Below the pieces are notes generated by a model that saw nothing but the letters and a program-made list of their open reading frames with translations, made no database searches and was not told the DNA's origin. From assembly GCF_025567095.1 (NCBI RefSeq), contig NZ_JAOQJH010000005.1: a stretch of 64,000 nucleotides of DNA; one strand, given 5' to 3'. This DNA comes from Anthropogastromicrobium aceti (GTDB lineage: Bacteria; Bacillota; Clostridia; Lachnospirales; Lachnospiraceae). Both the position numbers and the translations under genes were made by a program. Shown here in pieces: positions 51,269 through 59,964 of this stretch (its first letter is position 1; every line of letters begins with the position of its first letter).

Positions 51269-52345
51269 ATGAAGCAGTATGATTATAGAAATATGTGCGA
51301 TGAAATAAAGCTTTCGGAAGAACAGAAGGATAAAATATGGGTAGCTGCGAGAGCAAAAGTGCAGACAAAAAAAGAAAATAGGCAAAAGATGGGCAGATTT
51401 GCGAAAATTGCAATGGCAGCGGCAGCGATTATTGTATTTTTTATGGTGACAGCTATGCCAGGCATTATAAGAAATAAGAATACAAATCAGCCTGCAGCAC
51501 AGGTGGAAAAGAGTACAGAGGAAGATAATTCACAGACCGTGCAAGTAAATCAAGAAATGAAATATTATTTGTTACTTGGAACGGATGGTCGCACAGATAA
51601 AAAAACAGGTACGCATGCAGATGCAATTGTTTTGGCAGGGATGGATGCGAGCAAAGGAAAAATTCAACTTATTTCAATTCCACGTCGCCTAGAGCTGGAT
51701 GGAAAGGAAGCGAGTGAGTACGACTGGTGGTATCAGAGTACTAATGATCTTTGGAGTGCAATTGAACGAAATTTTGGAATTAAAATTGAGGGTCAAGTGA
51801 CAGCATCATTTTCAATATTTGCACAGCTTGTTAATATGTATGGAGGTTTGGAATTAGAGGTTACAGAGGCAGATTTAGATCCAAAGTATTCTCAGTTAAA
51901 TGGGTACCTGACAGAAGTAGTGGAATCGACAGGCATTGCAACAAAGGGGCAGATTACAGAACTCGGAGTTCAGCTTCTTGATGGTCCACAGACTGTAGCA
52001 TGGTGCAGAGTGCGTGATACAGAGAATGGTGTAAGAGGATCGCGTTTTCTTAAGGCATTGAAACAATTATATTTACGAATGGCTGAGCAAAACAATGATT
52101 ATGAAAAGATAACGGTTGCCAGCATTATAATCTTATCCACGGTGAACGCAGATATCACATTATCGAATGAACCATTTGAGGTTGCAATGATAATGGAACA
52201 GGCATTTGCTTGTACTGAGTTTTCATATATTGATCTGGCACAGAGCGAGTATGTAGAAGTAACCAAAGAAGAGAACAATGAAGAACCTGTGTATACTCTT
52301 TCAGAAGAATTTTATGGCATTCCACATCTGAGTGTGTTAAACTAA
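51269..52345 (+). CDS. LCP (LytR-CpsA-Psr)-like membrane protein with anti-sigma-like N-terminus
   Basis: 358 residues: about 45 cytoplasmic residues (YDYRNMCDEIKLSEEQKDKIW), one membrane segment (IAMAAAAIIVFFMVTAMPGII), a Gln/Glu linker and an extracellular LCP-like domain (YYLLLGTDGRTDKKTGTHADAIVLAGMD, LISIPRRLELDG, FSIFAQLVNMYGGLELEV, LLDGPQTVAWCRVRD). LCP enzymes normally attach glycopolymers to peptidoglycan. Here the conserved Arg of R-S-D is His (THAD), SIPRD reads SIPRR, and the last Asp/Arg cluster is partly changed (NGVRGSR). Together with the ECF sigma gene 22 bp upstream this suggests an LCP fold used as the sensor of an anti-sigma factor, though residual enzymatic activity is possible. 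Confidence 0.75.
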   Translation: MKQYDYRNMCDEIKLSEEQKDKIWVAARAKVQTKKENRQKMGRFAKIAMAAAAIIVFFMVTAMPGIIRNKNTNQPAAQVEKSTEEDNSQTVQVNQEMKYYLLLGTDGRTDKKTGTHADAIVLAGMDASKGKIQLISIPRRLELDGKEASEYDWWYQSTNDLWSAIERNFGIKIEGQVTASFSIFAQLVNMYGGLELEVTEADLDPKYSQLNGYLTEVVESTGIATKGQITELGVQLLDGPQTVAWCRVRDTENGVRGSRFLKALKQLYLRMAEQNNDYEKITVASIIILSTVNADITLSNEPFEVAMIMEQAFACTEFSYIDLAQSEYVEVTKEENNEEPVYTLSEEFYGIPHLSVLN

Positions 52346-52424
52346 TCCTAGTACCGTGTGAAGCAATCGATTTCTTATTAAATATTGATTGTCTCATACG
52401 AAAAAAAGGAGGAACACACCAAAG

Positions 52425-53699
52425 ATGAAACACATGCTTGAAAAACCATTGCCAGAAAAATTGACAGGGCAGTTGAAAAAATGGATGGCAGCCATCGCTG
52501 CAGCAACCATGATGCTGCCGGGGACGATGGCTGTACCGGCTGCCGAAAACACACAGAGCAATCTGCCTCAGGAAGAATTGACAGTTCACTTTATTGATGT
52601 TGGTCAGGGACTCGCAATAATGGCAAAGGCTGGTGATGATGTACTTGTATATGATGGCGGAAACTCGGACGCAGCATCATACTTTGTTTCATATTTGAAG
52701 GATGAGGGTGTTGAGGACATTGACTATATGATTGCGTCTCATTACGATGCAGATCATTTAAATGGTCTTGTCGGTGCACTTCATGCATTTGATACTGAGA
52801 CAATCATTGCACCGGACTATAAACATAATTCCAAACTTTATACGTCATTCTACAATACATTGTCGTCTCAAAATAAGGAAGTGACATACCCAGAAGTGGG
52901 TCAAGAGTACGAGTTTGGCGAGGGCAGCTTTACTGTACTTGGACCGACACAGATTAGGGATGATTCAAACAACAATTCTGTTGTGGTTCGTCTTGATTAT
53001 GGCGATACGTCATTCTTATTTACTGGTGACGCTGAGTCAAAGGAAGAAAAGGATATCATAGCAGCAAATGAAGATCTTTACTGTGATGTACTGTCAGTAG
53101 GACATCATGGTTCTGCAAGCTCCACAAGCTGGGATTTTCTGGAAGCTGTTCTTCCGGAATATGCAGTTATTTCATGTGGTGTGAATAATTCCTATGGTCA
53201 TCCAGACCCAGATACAATAGAAAAATTGGAATCAATTGAGGCACAGATTTTTAGAACAGATCTGCAGGGCAATATTATTGCGATATCAGACGGTGAGACG
53301 ATCACCTGGAATAATGTACCAAGCAACGGTGAAGTATTGTATGCTGCTGATTTTGTATCTGTAAAAGAAGAACCGAATGACACGAGCAGTACTGTTGGTG
53401 AGCTTGGACCAGGCAATCAGATACAGGTATTAAACCGCGATGACAATGGCTGGGCAACTATTGTATTTAATGGTGCTACTACATATATTCCGTCTTCTTA
53501 CCTGAGTGACATTGATCCACAGACGATGACACAGGCTGCTCCAACCCAGCCGGTAGGAAACATGGTATGGCTGTCTGCTACTGGATCTAAATATCACAGC
53601 AGAAATAATTGCGGAAATATGAATCCAGCAAATGCGCGTCAGGTAACAGAATCAGATGCAGTAAGTCAGGGGTATGAGAAATGCAAAAAGTGTTGGTGA
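52425..53699 (+). CDS. Secreted ComEC-like metallo-beta-lactamase-fold hydrolase with SH3 and Cys-rich tail
   Basis: 424 residues from the ATG at 52425 (AAAGGAGG 12 bases upstream). The N-terminus has a hydrophobic segment (WMAAIAAATMMLPGTMAVPAAA-like) with a probable cut after PAA. The MBL fold matches the ComEC/Rec2 C-terminal domain: VHFIDVGQGLAIMAKAG, YDGGN, SHYDADHLNG (HxDxDH), FTGDAESKEE and VGHHGSASS. An SH3-like domain (VKEEPNDTSSTVGELGPGNQIQVL) and an Ada/excalibur-like tail with YHSRNNCGNMNPAN and YEKCKKCW follow. An extracellular nuclease or phosphodiesterase is the likely activity. The next gene overlaps its last 19 bases. Confidence 0.85.
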   Translation: MKHMLEKPLPEKLTGQLKKWMAAIAAATMMLPGTMAVPAAENTQSNLPQEELTVHFIDVGQGLAIMAKAGDDVLVYDGGNSDAASYFVSYLKDEGVEDIDYMIASHYDADHLNGLVGALHAFDTETIIAPDYKHNSKLYTSFYNTLSSQNKEVTYPEVGQEYEFGEGSFTVLGPTQIRDDSNNNSVVVRLDYGDTSFLFTGDAESKEEKDIIAANEDLYCDVLSVGHHGSASSTSWDFLEAVLPEYAVISCGVNNSYGHPDPDTIEKLESIEAQIFRTDLQGNIIAISDGETITWNNVPSNGEVLYAADFVSVKEEPNDTSSTVGELGPGNQIQVLNRDDNGWATIVFNGATTYIPSSYLSDIDPQTMTQAAPTQPVGNMVWLSATGSKYHSRNNCGNMNPANARQVTESDAVSQGYEKCKKCW

Positions 53700-54871
53700 C
53701 AATAAAAACAATGATAAAGAATGTGATGAAGAAAGAACCAGTTCTGTCAATTGCGGTGATTTTGGCAGTTATCTCAATGTTTGTTGTACATCCAGATGAT
53801 ACGTATGCATCATATATTGATTTTCGCACACTTGCTATTTTATTTTGCCTGATGGTGATTGTTGCAGGAATGAGAGAGATAGGGGTATTTGACTATATCG
53901 CACAAAGTCTGTTAAACAGAGTGAAAAGTATTTCTGGTATTGTCATGATTCTCGTACTTCTTTGCTTCTTCTTATCAATGGTGATTACAAATGATGTGGC
54001 ATTGATTACATTTGTTCCATTTGCCATTCTAATTTTAAAGAGATTTCCTAAAGAGGTGCGATGCCATTGGCTGATTCCCTGTGTAGTTATGCAGACAGCA
54101 GCAGCCAATTTGGGAAGCATGATGACACCTATTGGAAATCCTCAGAACTTATATCTTTATGGAAAAGCAAATTTGCAGACATCATCATTTTTTTTGCTGA
54201 TGATTCCGTATACAGCATTGTCGCTGTTACTTCTGATTATATGGATTGCAATTCATACAAAAAGAAAGACAGATAATGAAACTAATTGCATGGATGGTTC
54301 AACACATAAAGCTGTGTATGTAAAGACACAAAGCAGAAAAATTTCAGATAAGCTTCGTCTGACTATATATCTGATATTATTTTTCTTAAGTCTTCTTGCA
54401 GTAGGCCGCTTAATTTCTATTTGGATAGTATTTGCCTGTGTGATTGCCTGGGCAGCAGCATTCGACAGTAAATTATTTAGAAATGCAGATTATGCGTTGC
54501 TTGGAACATTTACAGCACTATTTGTTTTTATTGGAAATCTTGGAAGAATCCCTCAGTTTTGCAGTATTCTTCAGAATTTGATTCAAACAAGGGAGGTCAT
54601 AATAGCGGTTGCAGCAAGTCAGGTAATGAGCAATGTTCCAGCAGCAATTTTGTTGTCGGGCTTTACAAATAATTATCGGGCATTGATTATTGGAACTAAT
54701 CTAGGCGGTCTTGGAACTATGATTGCTTCTATGGCTAGTTTAATCAGCTTTAAATATATTTCACGTGAAGATGCATCACTACGAGGCAAATATTTTATTT
54801 GGTTTACAGCAGCAAATGTGATTTTATTAGTCATTCTTTTAGCCGCAGCCAAAATATTGGGACAATTATAG
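53681..54871 (+). CDS. SLC13/ArsB-type anion transporter
   Basis: 396 residues, about ten membrane segments. Repeated family motifs include VITNDVALITFVPFAI (the NDVA-type hairpin), SMMTPIGNPQNLYLY and, in the second half, QVMSNVPAAILLSGFTNNY followed by GTNLGGLGTMIASMASLISFKY. This is the ArsB/NhaD/citrate-type ion transporter superfamily; the substrate may be a dicarboxylate, arsenite or other anion and cannot be told. The ATG lies within the end of the preceding gene (19-base overlap), so it is co-translated. Confidence 0.82.
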   Translation: MQKVLVTIKTMIKNVMKKEPVLSIAVILAVISMFVVHPDDTYASYIDFRTLAILFCLMVIVAGMREIGVFDYIAQSLLNRVKSISGIVMILVLLCFFLSMVITNDVALITFVPFAILILKRFPKEVRCHWLIPCVVMQTAAANLGSMMTPIGNPQNLYLYGKANLQTSSFFLLMIPYTALSLLLLIIWIAIHTKRKTDNETNCMDGSTHKAVYVKTQSRKISDKLRLTIYLILFFLSLLAVGRLISIWIVFACVIAWAAAFDSKLFRNADYALLGTFTALFVFIGNLGRIPQFCSILQNLIQTREVIIAVAASQVMSNVPAAILLSGFTNNYRALIIGTNLGGLGTMIASMASLISFKYISREDASLRGKYFIWFTAANVILLVILLAAAKILGQL

Positions 54872-54888
54872 AAAAATATTAAAAAAAA

Positions 54889-54931
54889 ATGAAGACCGGT
54901 CAATGTAACTGTTGACCGGTCTTCATTTTTT
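54889..54931. terminator. Bidirectional terminator between convergent genes
   Basis: ATGAAGACCGGTCAA pairs exactly with TTGACCGGTCTTCAT around TGTAACTG, flanked by A9 and T6. Confidence 0.92.
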
Positions 54932-54932
54932 G

Positions 54933-56369
54933 TTATTTTGTTTTAATTGATGCTTCTAACTGATTGATATGATGTTTTAACAGGTAAAGCGTATCTTCCT
55001 TTGAGTAGACAAGATTGCTCTCTGGAAGTGAGTGAAAGAAATCAAGGAACAGACTGCGAATGGACTCTTCTGTGATATGAATATTGCAGCAGTAAGAACC
55101 AAAGACAAATTTTAATGTCGTATAAATGTGCAAACCAGTCTGAGGGTTGATGTAGATCGAAAGATAATCTGGTAAATGCAGCTGTGTTGGACGAGCAATC
55201 AGTCCAAGTACAGTGCCAATCTCAATCTCATGATACAGCTTTTTTAAGAAATCACAGACATCTGACTGGTCAAGATATGGAATCAGTTCCTTTGGCGAGT
55301 CGTCACAAGTACGGCTTTCAATCAGATTCTGCAAACCTTCCTCTGTAAAAATGGTATAGTAGTTGCTTTCAATCTGACGCAGGAAGGAATAGTGCTGGTC
55401 GATTAGCGGCAAGTATGGCTCAAGTGGAAGTTGGGAGCGATTCAAATATTTCTCAACTATATTGTGCGATATATAGCGACCGATACATGGCTGCGGCATA
55501 ATTATATGCAAAGAATCAGGTGCGGCAACAGAAATATATTCATTTAGCACTTCTGCCATGTCTGAACTGCATTGGGTTAACGGTTCGCACTGGAGCAGCA
55601 GATTTTTGAAGAAGTTACGGTAATACGAAATAAGGTCTTCTGATTCTAGGATTTGTGCAGTGGATAAATCCTCTGAAAATAGAATCAGATAATGCGGAGA
55701 AATAATGTAGTATCCCATTGGAGAGAGCGATGCTGCTTTGGGAGTCTCATGAAAATAGTAAGGTTTGTAGTGACCACGAGAGGCAAGACACAGTGGGATA
55801 ACAGCATGCAAAAGTTCAAGATTTTTTGCAGCAGCGTTTGGACTTGTTTCAAAGCAAAGCAGTTCATTTACTGTAAAATTGCGGTTGTCAAGCCAAAATT
55901 CCATAAAGTCAATGGTTAACTTTAAACTTGTCGGAAGAAAAAGGTTAAACTCAGCATTTTCGGTATGAGAAATCTCATAGATCAAGACTGAGCGGATAGC
56001 GCTTCGGACGGCAAATTCACCCTTGATCAGACGTTCTGAAATACTTAGAGAAGAAACCTCTGGCGGCGGAGCCATGGAAAAATCAACAGATGCCAAATTG
56101 TTTAACAAACGGCAGACGGCCTGCCGGTTGTTGTACGTTTCCTCGCCTTGAAGAAGGATATCATATAGCTGAAAAAAATCTTTTCGTTCATCAACGGAAA
56201 GATTAAAATGGCGTGCGAGTGCTTGAACTGTTTTATAGGAAAGTATTCGCTCGTCAGCAAGTGCCTTGTGAATTGAAGTGCGTTCTGCTCCAATCGTACG
56301 GGCAAGTGAAGAGATGCTTTCTCCACTGTCGGCAATTAATCTTTTTAAATAGGTACTGAATTTCGACAC
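54933..56369 (-). CDS. XRE-type helix-turn-helix regulator with large C-terminal domain
   Basis: 478 residues from a GTG at 56369 with AAAGGGGGA upstream. An N-terminal HTH (LKRLIADSGESISSLARTIGAERTSIHKALADERILSYKTVQALARHFNLS) is followed by about 400 residues without a recognised catalytic motif: alpha/beta, with SPMGYYIISPHYLILFSEDL and a Tyr-rich middle. This type is frequent in Lachnospiraceae and appears to sense something unknown. It diverges from the LytTR gene across a shared 256-bp region with an operator-like array, suggesting mutual or auto-control. Confidence 0.8.
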   Translation of the reverse strand: MSKFSTYLKRLIADSGESISSLARTIGAERTSIHKALADERILSYKTVQALARHFNLSVDERKDFFQLYDILLQGEETYNNRQAVCRLLNNLASVDFSMAPPPEVSSLSISERLIKGEFAVRSAIRSVLIYEISHTENAEFNLFLPTSLKLTIDFMEFWLDNRNFTVNELLCFETSPNAAAKNLELLHAVIPLCLASRGHYKPYYFHETPKAASLSPMGYYIISPHYLILFSEDLSTAQILESEDLISYYRNFFKNLLLQCEPLTQCSSDMAEVLNEYISVAAPDSLHIIMPQPCIGRYISHNIVEKYLNRSQLPLEPYLPLIDQHYSFLRQIESNYYTIFTEEGLQNLIESRTCDDSPKELIPYLDQSDVCDFLKKLYHEIEIGTVLGLIARPTQLHLPDYLSIYINPQTGLHIYTTLKFVFGSYCCNIHITEESIRSLFLDFFHSLPESNLVYSKEDTLYLLKHHINQLEASIKTK

Positions 56370-56408
56370 AAAGAAGTCCCCCTTTAAAACTTTATATAAT
56401 TAAAATAT

Positions 56409-56414
56409 ATTGTA
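56409..56414 (-). promoter_or_regulatory. Extended -10 of the XRE regulator gene
   Basis: On the minus strand TGGTACAAT matches TGnTACAAT, and no clear -35 lies at the right distance. The operator-like array covers the region just upstream. Confidence 0.45.
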
Positions 56415-56423
56415 CCATATAAT

Positions 56424-56490
56424 CAAACAGTTTGGCATAACAAATTTTGCTGTTTGATAACAAATTTTGACGATTGTGTGACAAAGTTTG
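56424..56490. promoter_or_regulatory. Operator-like array between the XRE and LytTR genes
   Basis: Three direct repeats at 20 to 21 bp, about two helical turns: ATAACAAATTTTG (56437-56449), ATAACAAATTTTG (56457-56469) and the weaker GTGACAAAGTTTG (56478-56490). A palindrome CAAAC-A-GTTTG (56424-56434) and its relative CTGTTTG (56450-56456) overlap them. LytTR proteins bind paired direct repeats with about this spacing. Confidence 0.6.
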
Positions 56491-56521
56491 AAGTACATAC
56501 GGGCACACTTTTTGGCACAGC

Positions 56522-56550
56522 TTGTTTTTATATATGTTTCTTTGTATACT
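56522..56550 (+). promoter_or_regulatory. Promoter of the LytTR gene
   Basis: TTGTTT (56522-56527), 17-bp spacer, TATACT (56545-56550). The operator-like repeats end about 32 bp before the -35, an activator-like position. Confidence 0.65.
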
Positions 56551-56625
56551 AAAGAAGAATATAAAAGCATAGAACTAGTTATAGGATAAAGCTATTATAA
56601 AAAGAAGAGGGGAAGGTGACTTTAT

Positions 56626-57033
56626 ATGAGCGATTGTACCATAGCAGCACAAGTGCTTGAAAAAAGAGAGGAACCTGCCGAGTATCTGGTAGATCGCATG
56701 ATACGTATTTGCCGAGATCAGCTGATGTTGCCAATACGACAGACGATGGAGCACATTGACTGCCATGAAATATGTTTTATGGAAAGCAGAGGGCATAATG
56801 TGTACATATATACGAAAAATCGGGAGATTCGCATTTATCAGAAGCTGACTGATCTTGTTGATTTGCTTCCTAATTATTTTCATCAGTGTCACAAAAGCTA
56901 TATCGTAAATTTAGAATATGTGGTACGCCTTGAAAGGACGTTGCTTTATATGGCTGATGGAAGAATGGTACCAGTCAGCCGTACACATCAGGCAGAGACA
57001 AAAGAGATATATGAAAATTATGTCAATGCCTGA
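56626..57033 (+). CDS. LytTR-domain DNA-binding regulator without receiver
   Basis: 135 residues with GGGGAAGGTG upstream. After 30 N-terminal residues the protein is a LytTR domain (DCHEICFMESRGHNVYIYTKNREIRIYQKLTDLVDLLPNYFHQCHKSYIVNLEYVVRLERTLLYMADGRMVPVSRTH). There is no response-regulator receiver, so activity must be set by amount, autoregulation or an unseen partner. The gene diverges from the XRE regulator. Confidence 0.9.
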   Translation: MSDCTIAAQVLEKREEPAEYLVDRMIRICRDQLMLPIRQTMEHIDCHEICFMESRGHNVYIYTKNREIRIYQKLTDLVDLLPNYFHQCHKSYIVNLEYVVRLERTLLYMADGRMVPVSRTHQAETKEIYENYVNA

Positions 57034-57056
57034 GTATTGTGACTGTGCAATAATAA

Positions 57057-57332
57057 TTAGTTTTTTTCTTTTATCAGTTCGGCAATTTCCTTATATCGTG
57101 ATGTAATTGCCTTATAATTTTCTCGTTTGTGCGGAAAAGTACAATTTGAGCAGTCTTTATTTCCATTTGGAAGGTAGCGAAACTGCCCACCGCATTTTTT
57201 GCCAAGTGCGTATAGTGGGCAGTAGCAAAAAAGGCAGTTGAAATTGTCCGGGTCCGCATTTTTATGGCATGGAAAGTATTCACATTTTCGATTGCAGAAA
57301 AATTGATAATGAGTCGTTTTAGGTCGTTCCAT
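57057..57332 (-). CDS. Cysteine-rich small-domain protein
   Basis: 91 residues from the ATG at 57332 (AAAGG seven bases upstream; an upstream in-frame ATG is weaker). Eleven Cys in tight clusters (CNRKCEYFPCHK, FNCLFCYCPLYALGKKCGG, KDCSNCTFPHK) match the cysteine-rich small domain family, probably binding Zn or an Fe-S cluster. In other clostridia the domain appears beside cobalamin genes; none are near here. Its role is unknown. Confidence 0.8.
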   Translation of the reverse strand: MERPKTTHYQFFCNRKCEYFPCHKNADPDNFNCLFCYCPLYALGKKCGGQFRYLPNGNKDCSNCTFPHKRENYKAITSRYKEIAELIKEKN

Positions 57333-57409
57333 ATCAAAACCTTTCATATTAAGTGATATTGTATCTTTAGAAATTACTTTGTTATAAAATAAATTTATCT
57401 TTGCAAATA

Positions 57410-58495
57410 TTATTTTAATAGCTCATCGATTTCAACAAAACAAGCTTCTGTGCGGTTCTCGCTAACTGGGTGGTTAAAGTAAATTCGTTTTCCATCGCGT
57501 GAGAAGGTTGGGTTTGGATGAATCTGAAGCTTCCAAGTACAGTTTTGGAAGTTTTGTCCACCAAATGTAGCAATAGGAGTGGTCTCGCCGCGGCGATACA
57601 GGAAAATGTCTGCTGGGTAGCCAGGATAAGCGCGGTCTCCGACAAAGTAGCTGCGGTCTGGAGAACCATCAATATGATTTCCAATTCCACCAAGCGTTTC
57701 TATGCATTCTCCGTTTGGTGTAAAACGCTGGATACGGCTCGTTTCCATCTCAATCTTTGAACCGTCATAGTACTGACGAGTTGCCATGTATGTATCATCG
57801 TCAAACCAAAGCTGATGAACTGGTTTGTCTGGAATGACATGTGTCTTACCAGTCTCAAGATCGATGCAGCCAAGGGCACCAAATACAGGGCAGTTGGCAA
57901 CGCTTAAACGCATCATCACCTTTGTCGCAGATGGATTTAACTGTACGTGGCTCATTGAAGTTGTGTGATCATTTGGTGTACAGCCACTTTTTACAACCAT
58001 GTCATAAACAGTCTTTTTATCGGCAACGCGGCGAATCTTTCCAGTTGTTAAATCAAGCAGATAAATACCGCATGTATTAAGTTCTGGGTAATCGGGGTTC
58101 TTGTCCAGAAATTCCTCTGAGATGGAGAATGGATACTGACCATTTTCAGCACAGTGGCTTTCTTTACCGAAGATTGGTCCATAAACAACTTCTCCTGTAT
58201 GAATATTCAGGACGCGAAATGCGCTAAATCCATTTATTATATCACGAAAAACAATGTGATCATTATCTGTAAAAGTGGCAGATGGACCATTGTGGTTGCC
58301 GCAGCTTACTGTAAAGACACAGCGTGCGTTTGCCAGCGTATTTCGGTCGCAGATCCAGATCTCGGTGATCTGCTTTTCTTTGTCCTCCAAATTAGGCTTT
58401 TTTGCGTAGACAAGAAGGGTTCCATCTGGACTTTCTGGCTGACCGCCATTCATGCCCCAGAGAGAAGAGCCTTCATATTCACATACTTTTTCCAT
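57410..58495 (-). CDS. Oligogalacturonate-lyase-like beta-propeller protein
   Basis: 361 residues with repeated beta-propeller blades (SPDGTLLVYAKK, NDHIVFRDIING, NPSATKVMMRLSVANCPVFG, HPNPTFSRDGKRIYFNHPV). The layout matches the WD40/TolB-like oligogalacturonate lyase family, whose catalytic His and metal-binding residues lie in such HxHP-type loops. No signal peptide, so it would act on imported oligomers. It diverges from a GH28 polygalacturonase gene with paired promoters 72 bp apart, which supports the pectin role. Exact substrate not determined. Confidence 0.78.
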   Translation of the reverse strand: MEKVCEYEGSSLWGMNGGQPESPDGTLLVYAKKPNLEDKEKQITEIWICDRNTLANARCVFTVSCGNHNGPSATFTDNDHIVFRDIINGFSAFRVLNIHTGEVVYGPIFGKESHCAENGQYPFSISEEFLDKNPDYPELNTCGIYLLDLTTGKIRRVADKKTVYDMVVKSGCTPNDHTTSMSHVQLNPSATKVMMRLSVANCPVFGALGCIDLETGKTHVIPDKPVHQLWFDDDTYMATRQYYDGSKIEMETSRIQRFTPNGECIETLGGIGNHIDGSPDRSYFVGDRAYPGYPADIFLYRRGETTPIATFGGQNFQNCTWKLQIHPNPTFSRDGKRIYFNHPVSENRTEACFVEIDELLK

Positions 58496-58529
58496 GAAAA
58501 TGTACCTACCTTCACTATTTTTTTATTTG

Positions 58530-58558
58530 ATTGTACTCCTATTTTTGTTTTGCATCAA
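58530..58558 (-). promoter_or_regulatory. Promoter of the oligogalacturonate-lyase-like gene
   Basis: On the minus strand, TTGATG (58558-58553), 17-bp spacer, TACAAT (58535-58530). Confidence 0.65.
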
Positions 58559-58576
58559 GCCAATCGTGGGAAATGC

Positions 58577-58605
58577 TTGAAGAATTTTTCGAGTCATGGT
58601 AAGAT
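58577..58605 (+). promoter_or_regulatory. Promoter of the GH28 gene
   Basis: TTGAAG (58577-58582), 17-bp spacer, TAAGAT (58600-58605), divergent from the neighbouring minus-strand promoter. Confidence 0.6.
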
Positions 58606-58652
58606 GAAGTGGGAATAAAAATAAGAGCGAAAAAAAGAAAGAAGGATCTGAC

Positions 58653-59927
58653 ATGGAAACCAAAAATATAAATGTATGTGAAACTTTCCCAGACGGCACT
58701 CCAATAGATGGATGGTTTTATGATACAAATGTACCTTCATTGGAGAAAATTGGAAAACAGTATGTTCTGACTGCATATGGTATCCTTGATGATGGAAAGC
58801 TTTACACAAAGGAAATTCAGGCATTGATTGATCTGGCAGCGAAAGAGGGCGGCGGTGTTATTGTTGTTCCATCAGGAACATATTTGACAGGTGCACTATT
58901 TTTTAAGCAGGGCGTTCATTTATACGTAGCACAGGGCGGTATGTTAAAGGGAAGCGATGACTGTTCTGATTATCCGATTTGCGAGACTAGAATTGAGGGA
59001 GAGAGTTGTCTATATTTTTCGGCACTAATCAATGCAGATGGGTTAGATGGATTTGTAATGTGCGGACCTGGCACTATTGATGGAAACGGTATGCGCTCTT
59101 GGAAAGCATTCTGGCTTCGCCGCAGCTGGAATCCAAAGTGCACGAATAAGGACGAACAGCGTCCGCGTCTTGTGTATTTGTCAAATTGTAAAAATGTGCT
59201 TATTGCAGATTTGAATTTGCAAAATTCACATTTTTGGACAACACATCTTTATCACTGTGATCATGTCAAATATCTCAACTGTCGTATTTTTTCACCGGCA
59301 TCGCCTGTTAAGGCGCCAAGCACAGATGCAATTGACATTGATGTGTGCAGCGATATTCTGGTGAAGAATTGCTATTTGGAGGTAAATGACGATTCTGTTG
59401 TATTAAAGGGCGGAAAGGGTCCGTGGGCAGATACTGCGCCTGAGAATGGTGCTAATGAGCGTATTCTTGTTGAGGATTGTGTGTATGGTTTCTGCCATGG
59501 CTGTCTGACATGTGGATCAGAGTCAGTACACAACAAAAATATTTTGTTGCGCCGCATTAAGGTAGGAAGCGGAAGTAATCTTTTATGGTTAAAGATGCGC
59601 CCAGATACACCGCAGCATTATGAGTATATTACGCTTGAGAATATTGAGGGCAACATTACAAATTTTATCAATATTAATCCATGGACACAGTTTTTCGATC
59701 TGAAGGATCGTAAAGATATTCCGCTGTCTTATGCTGATCATGTGACAATGAAAAATTGCAAGTGCGAGTGTGAAACATACTTTAATGTAGAGCCAAATAA
59801 GGCACAATATGAGTTGTCTGATTTTACATTTGAAAATCTGGACATTCGGGCAAAAAATGATGGCTTCAAGGCAGATGCGGTGGAAAATATGAAAATTATC
59901 AATGTAAATATAGTGACACAAGTCTAA
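58653..59927 (+). CDS. GH28 family glycoside hydrolase (polygalacturonase-like)
   Basis: 424 residues forming a right-handed parallel beta-helix. The GH28 motifs are STDAIDID (about 222-229, the NTDG-x-D position), DDS (about 245), CHG (about 281, the G-H-G position) and the late LWLKM around R-I-K. A preceding GPGTIDGNG and FWTTHLYHCDHVKYLNC are also family marks. There is no signal peptide, so the enzyme probably acts inside on short uronic oligosaccharides (exo-type). It shares a control region with the lyase-like gene opposite. Confidence 0.9.
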   Translation: METKNINVCETFPDGTPIDGWFYDTNVPSLEKIGKQYVLTAYGILDDGKLYTKEIQALIDLAAKEGGGVIVVPSGTYLTGALFFKQGVHLYVAQGGMLKGSDDCSDYPICETRIEGESCLYFSALINADGLDGFVMCGPGTIDGNGMRSWKAFWLRRSWNPKCTNKDEQRPRLVYLSNCKNVLIADLNLQNSHFWTTHLYHCDHVKYLNCRIFSPASPVKAPSTDAIDIDVCSDILVKNCYLEVNDDSVVLKGGKGPWADTAPENGANERILVEDCVYGFCHGCLTCGSESVHNKNILLRRIKVGSGSNLLWLKMRPDTPQHYEYITLENIEGNITNFININPWTQFFDLKDRKDIPLSYADHVTMKNCKCECETYFNVEPNKAQYELSDFTFENLDIRAKNDGFKADAVENMKIINVNIVTQV

Positions 59928-59964
59928 TAAACAAATAGCAAAAGACCAAGAAAGGCAGAAAATT

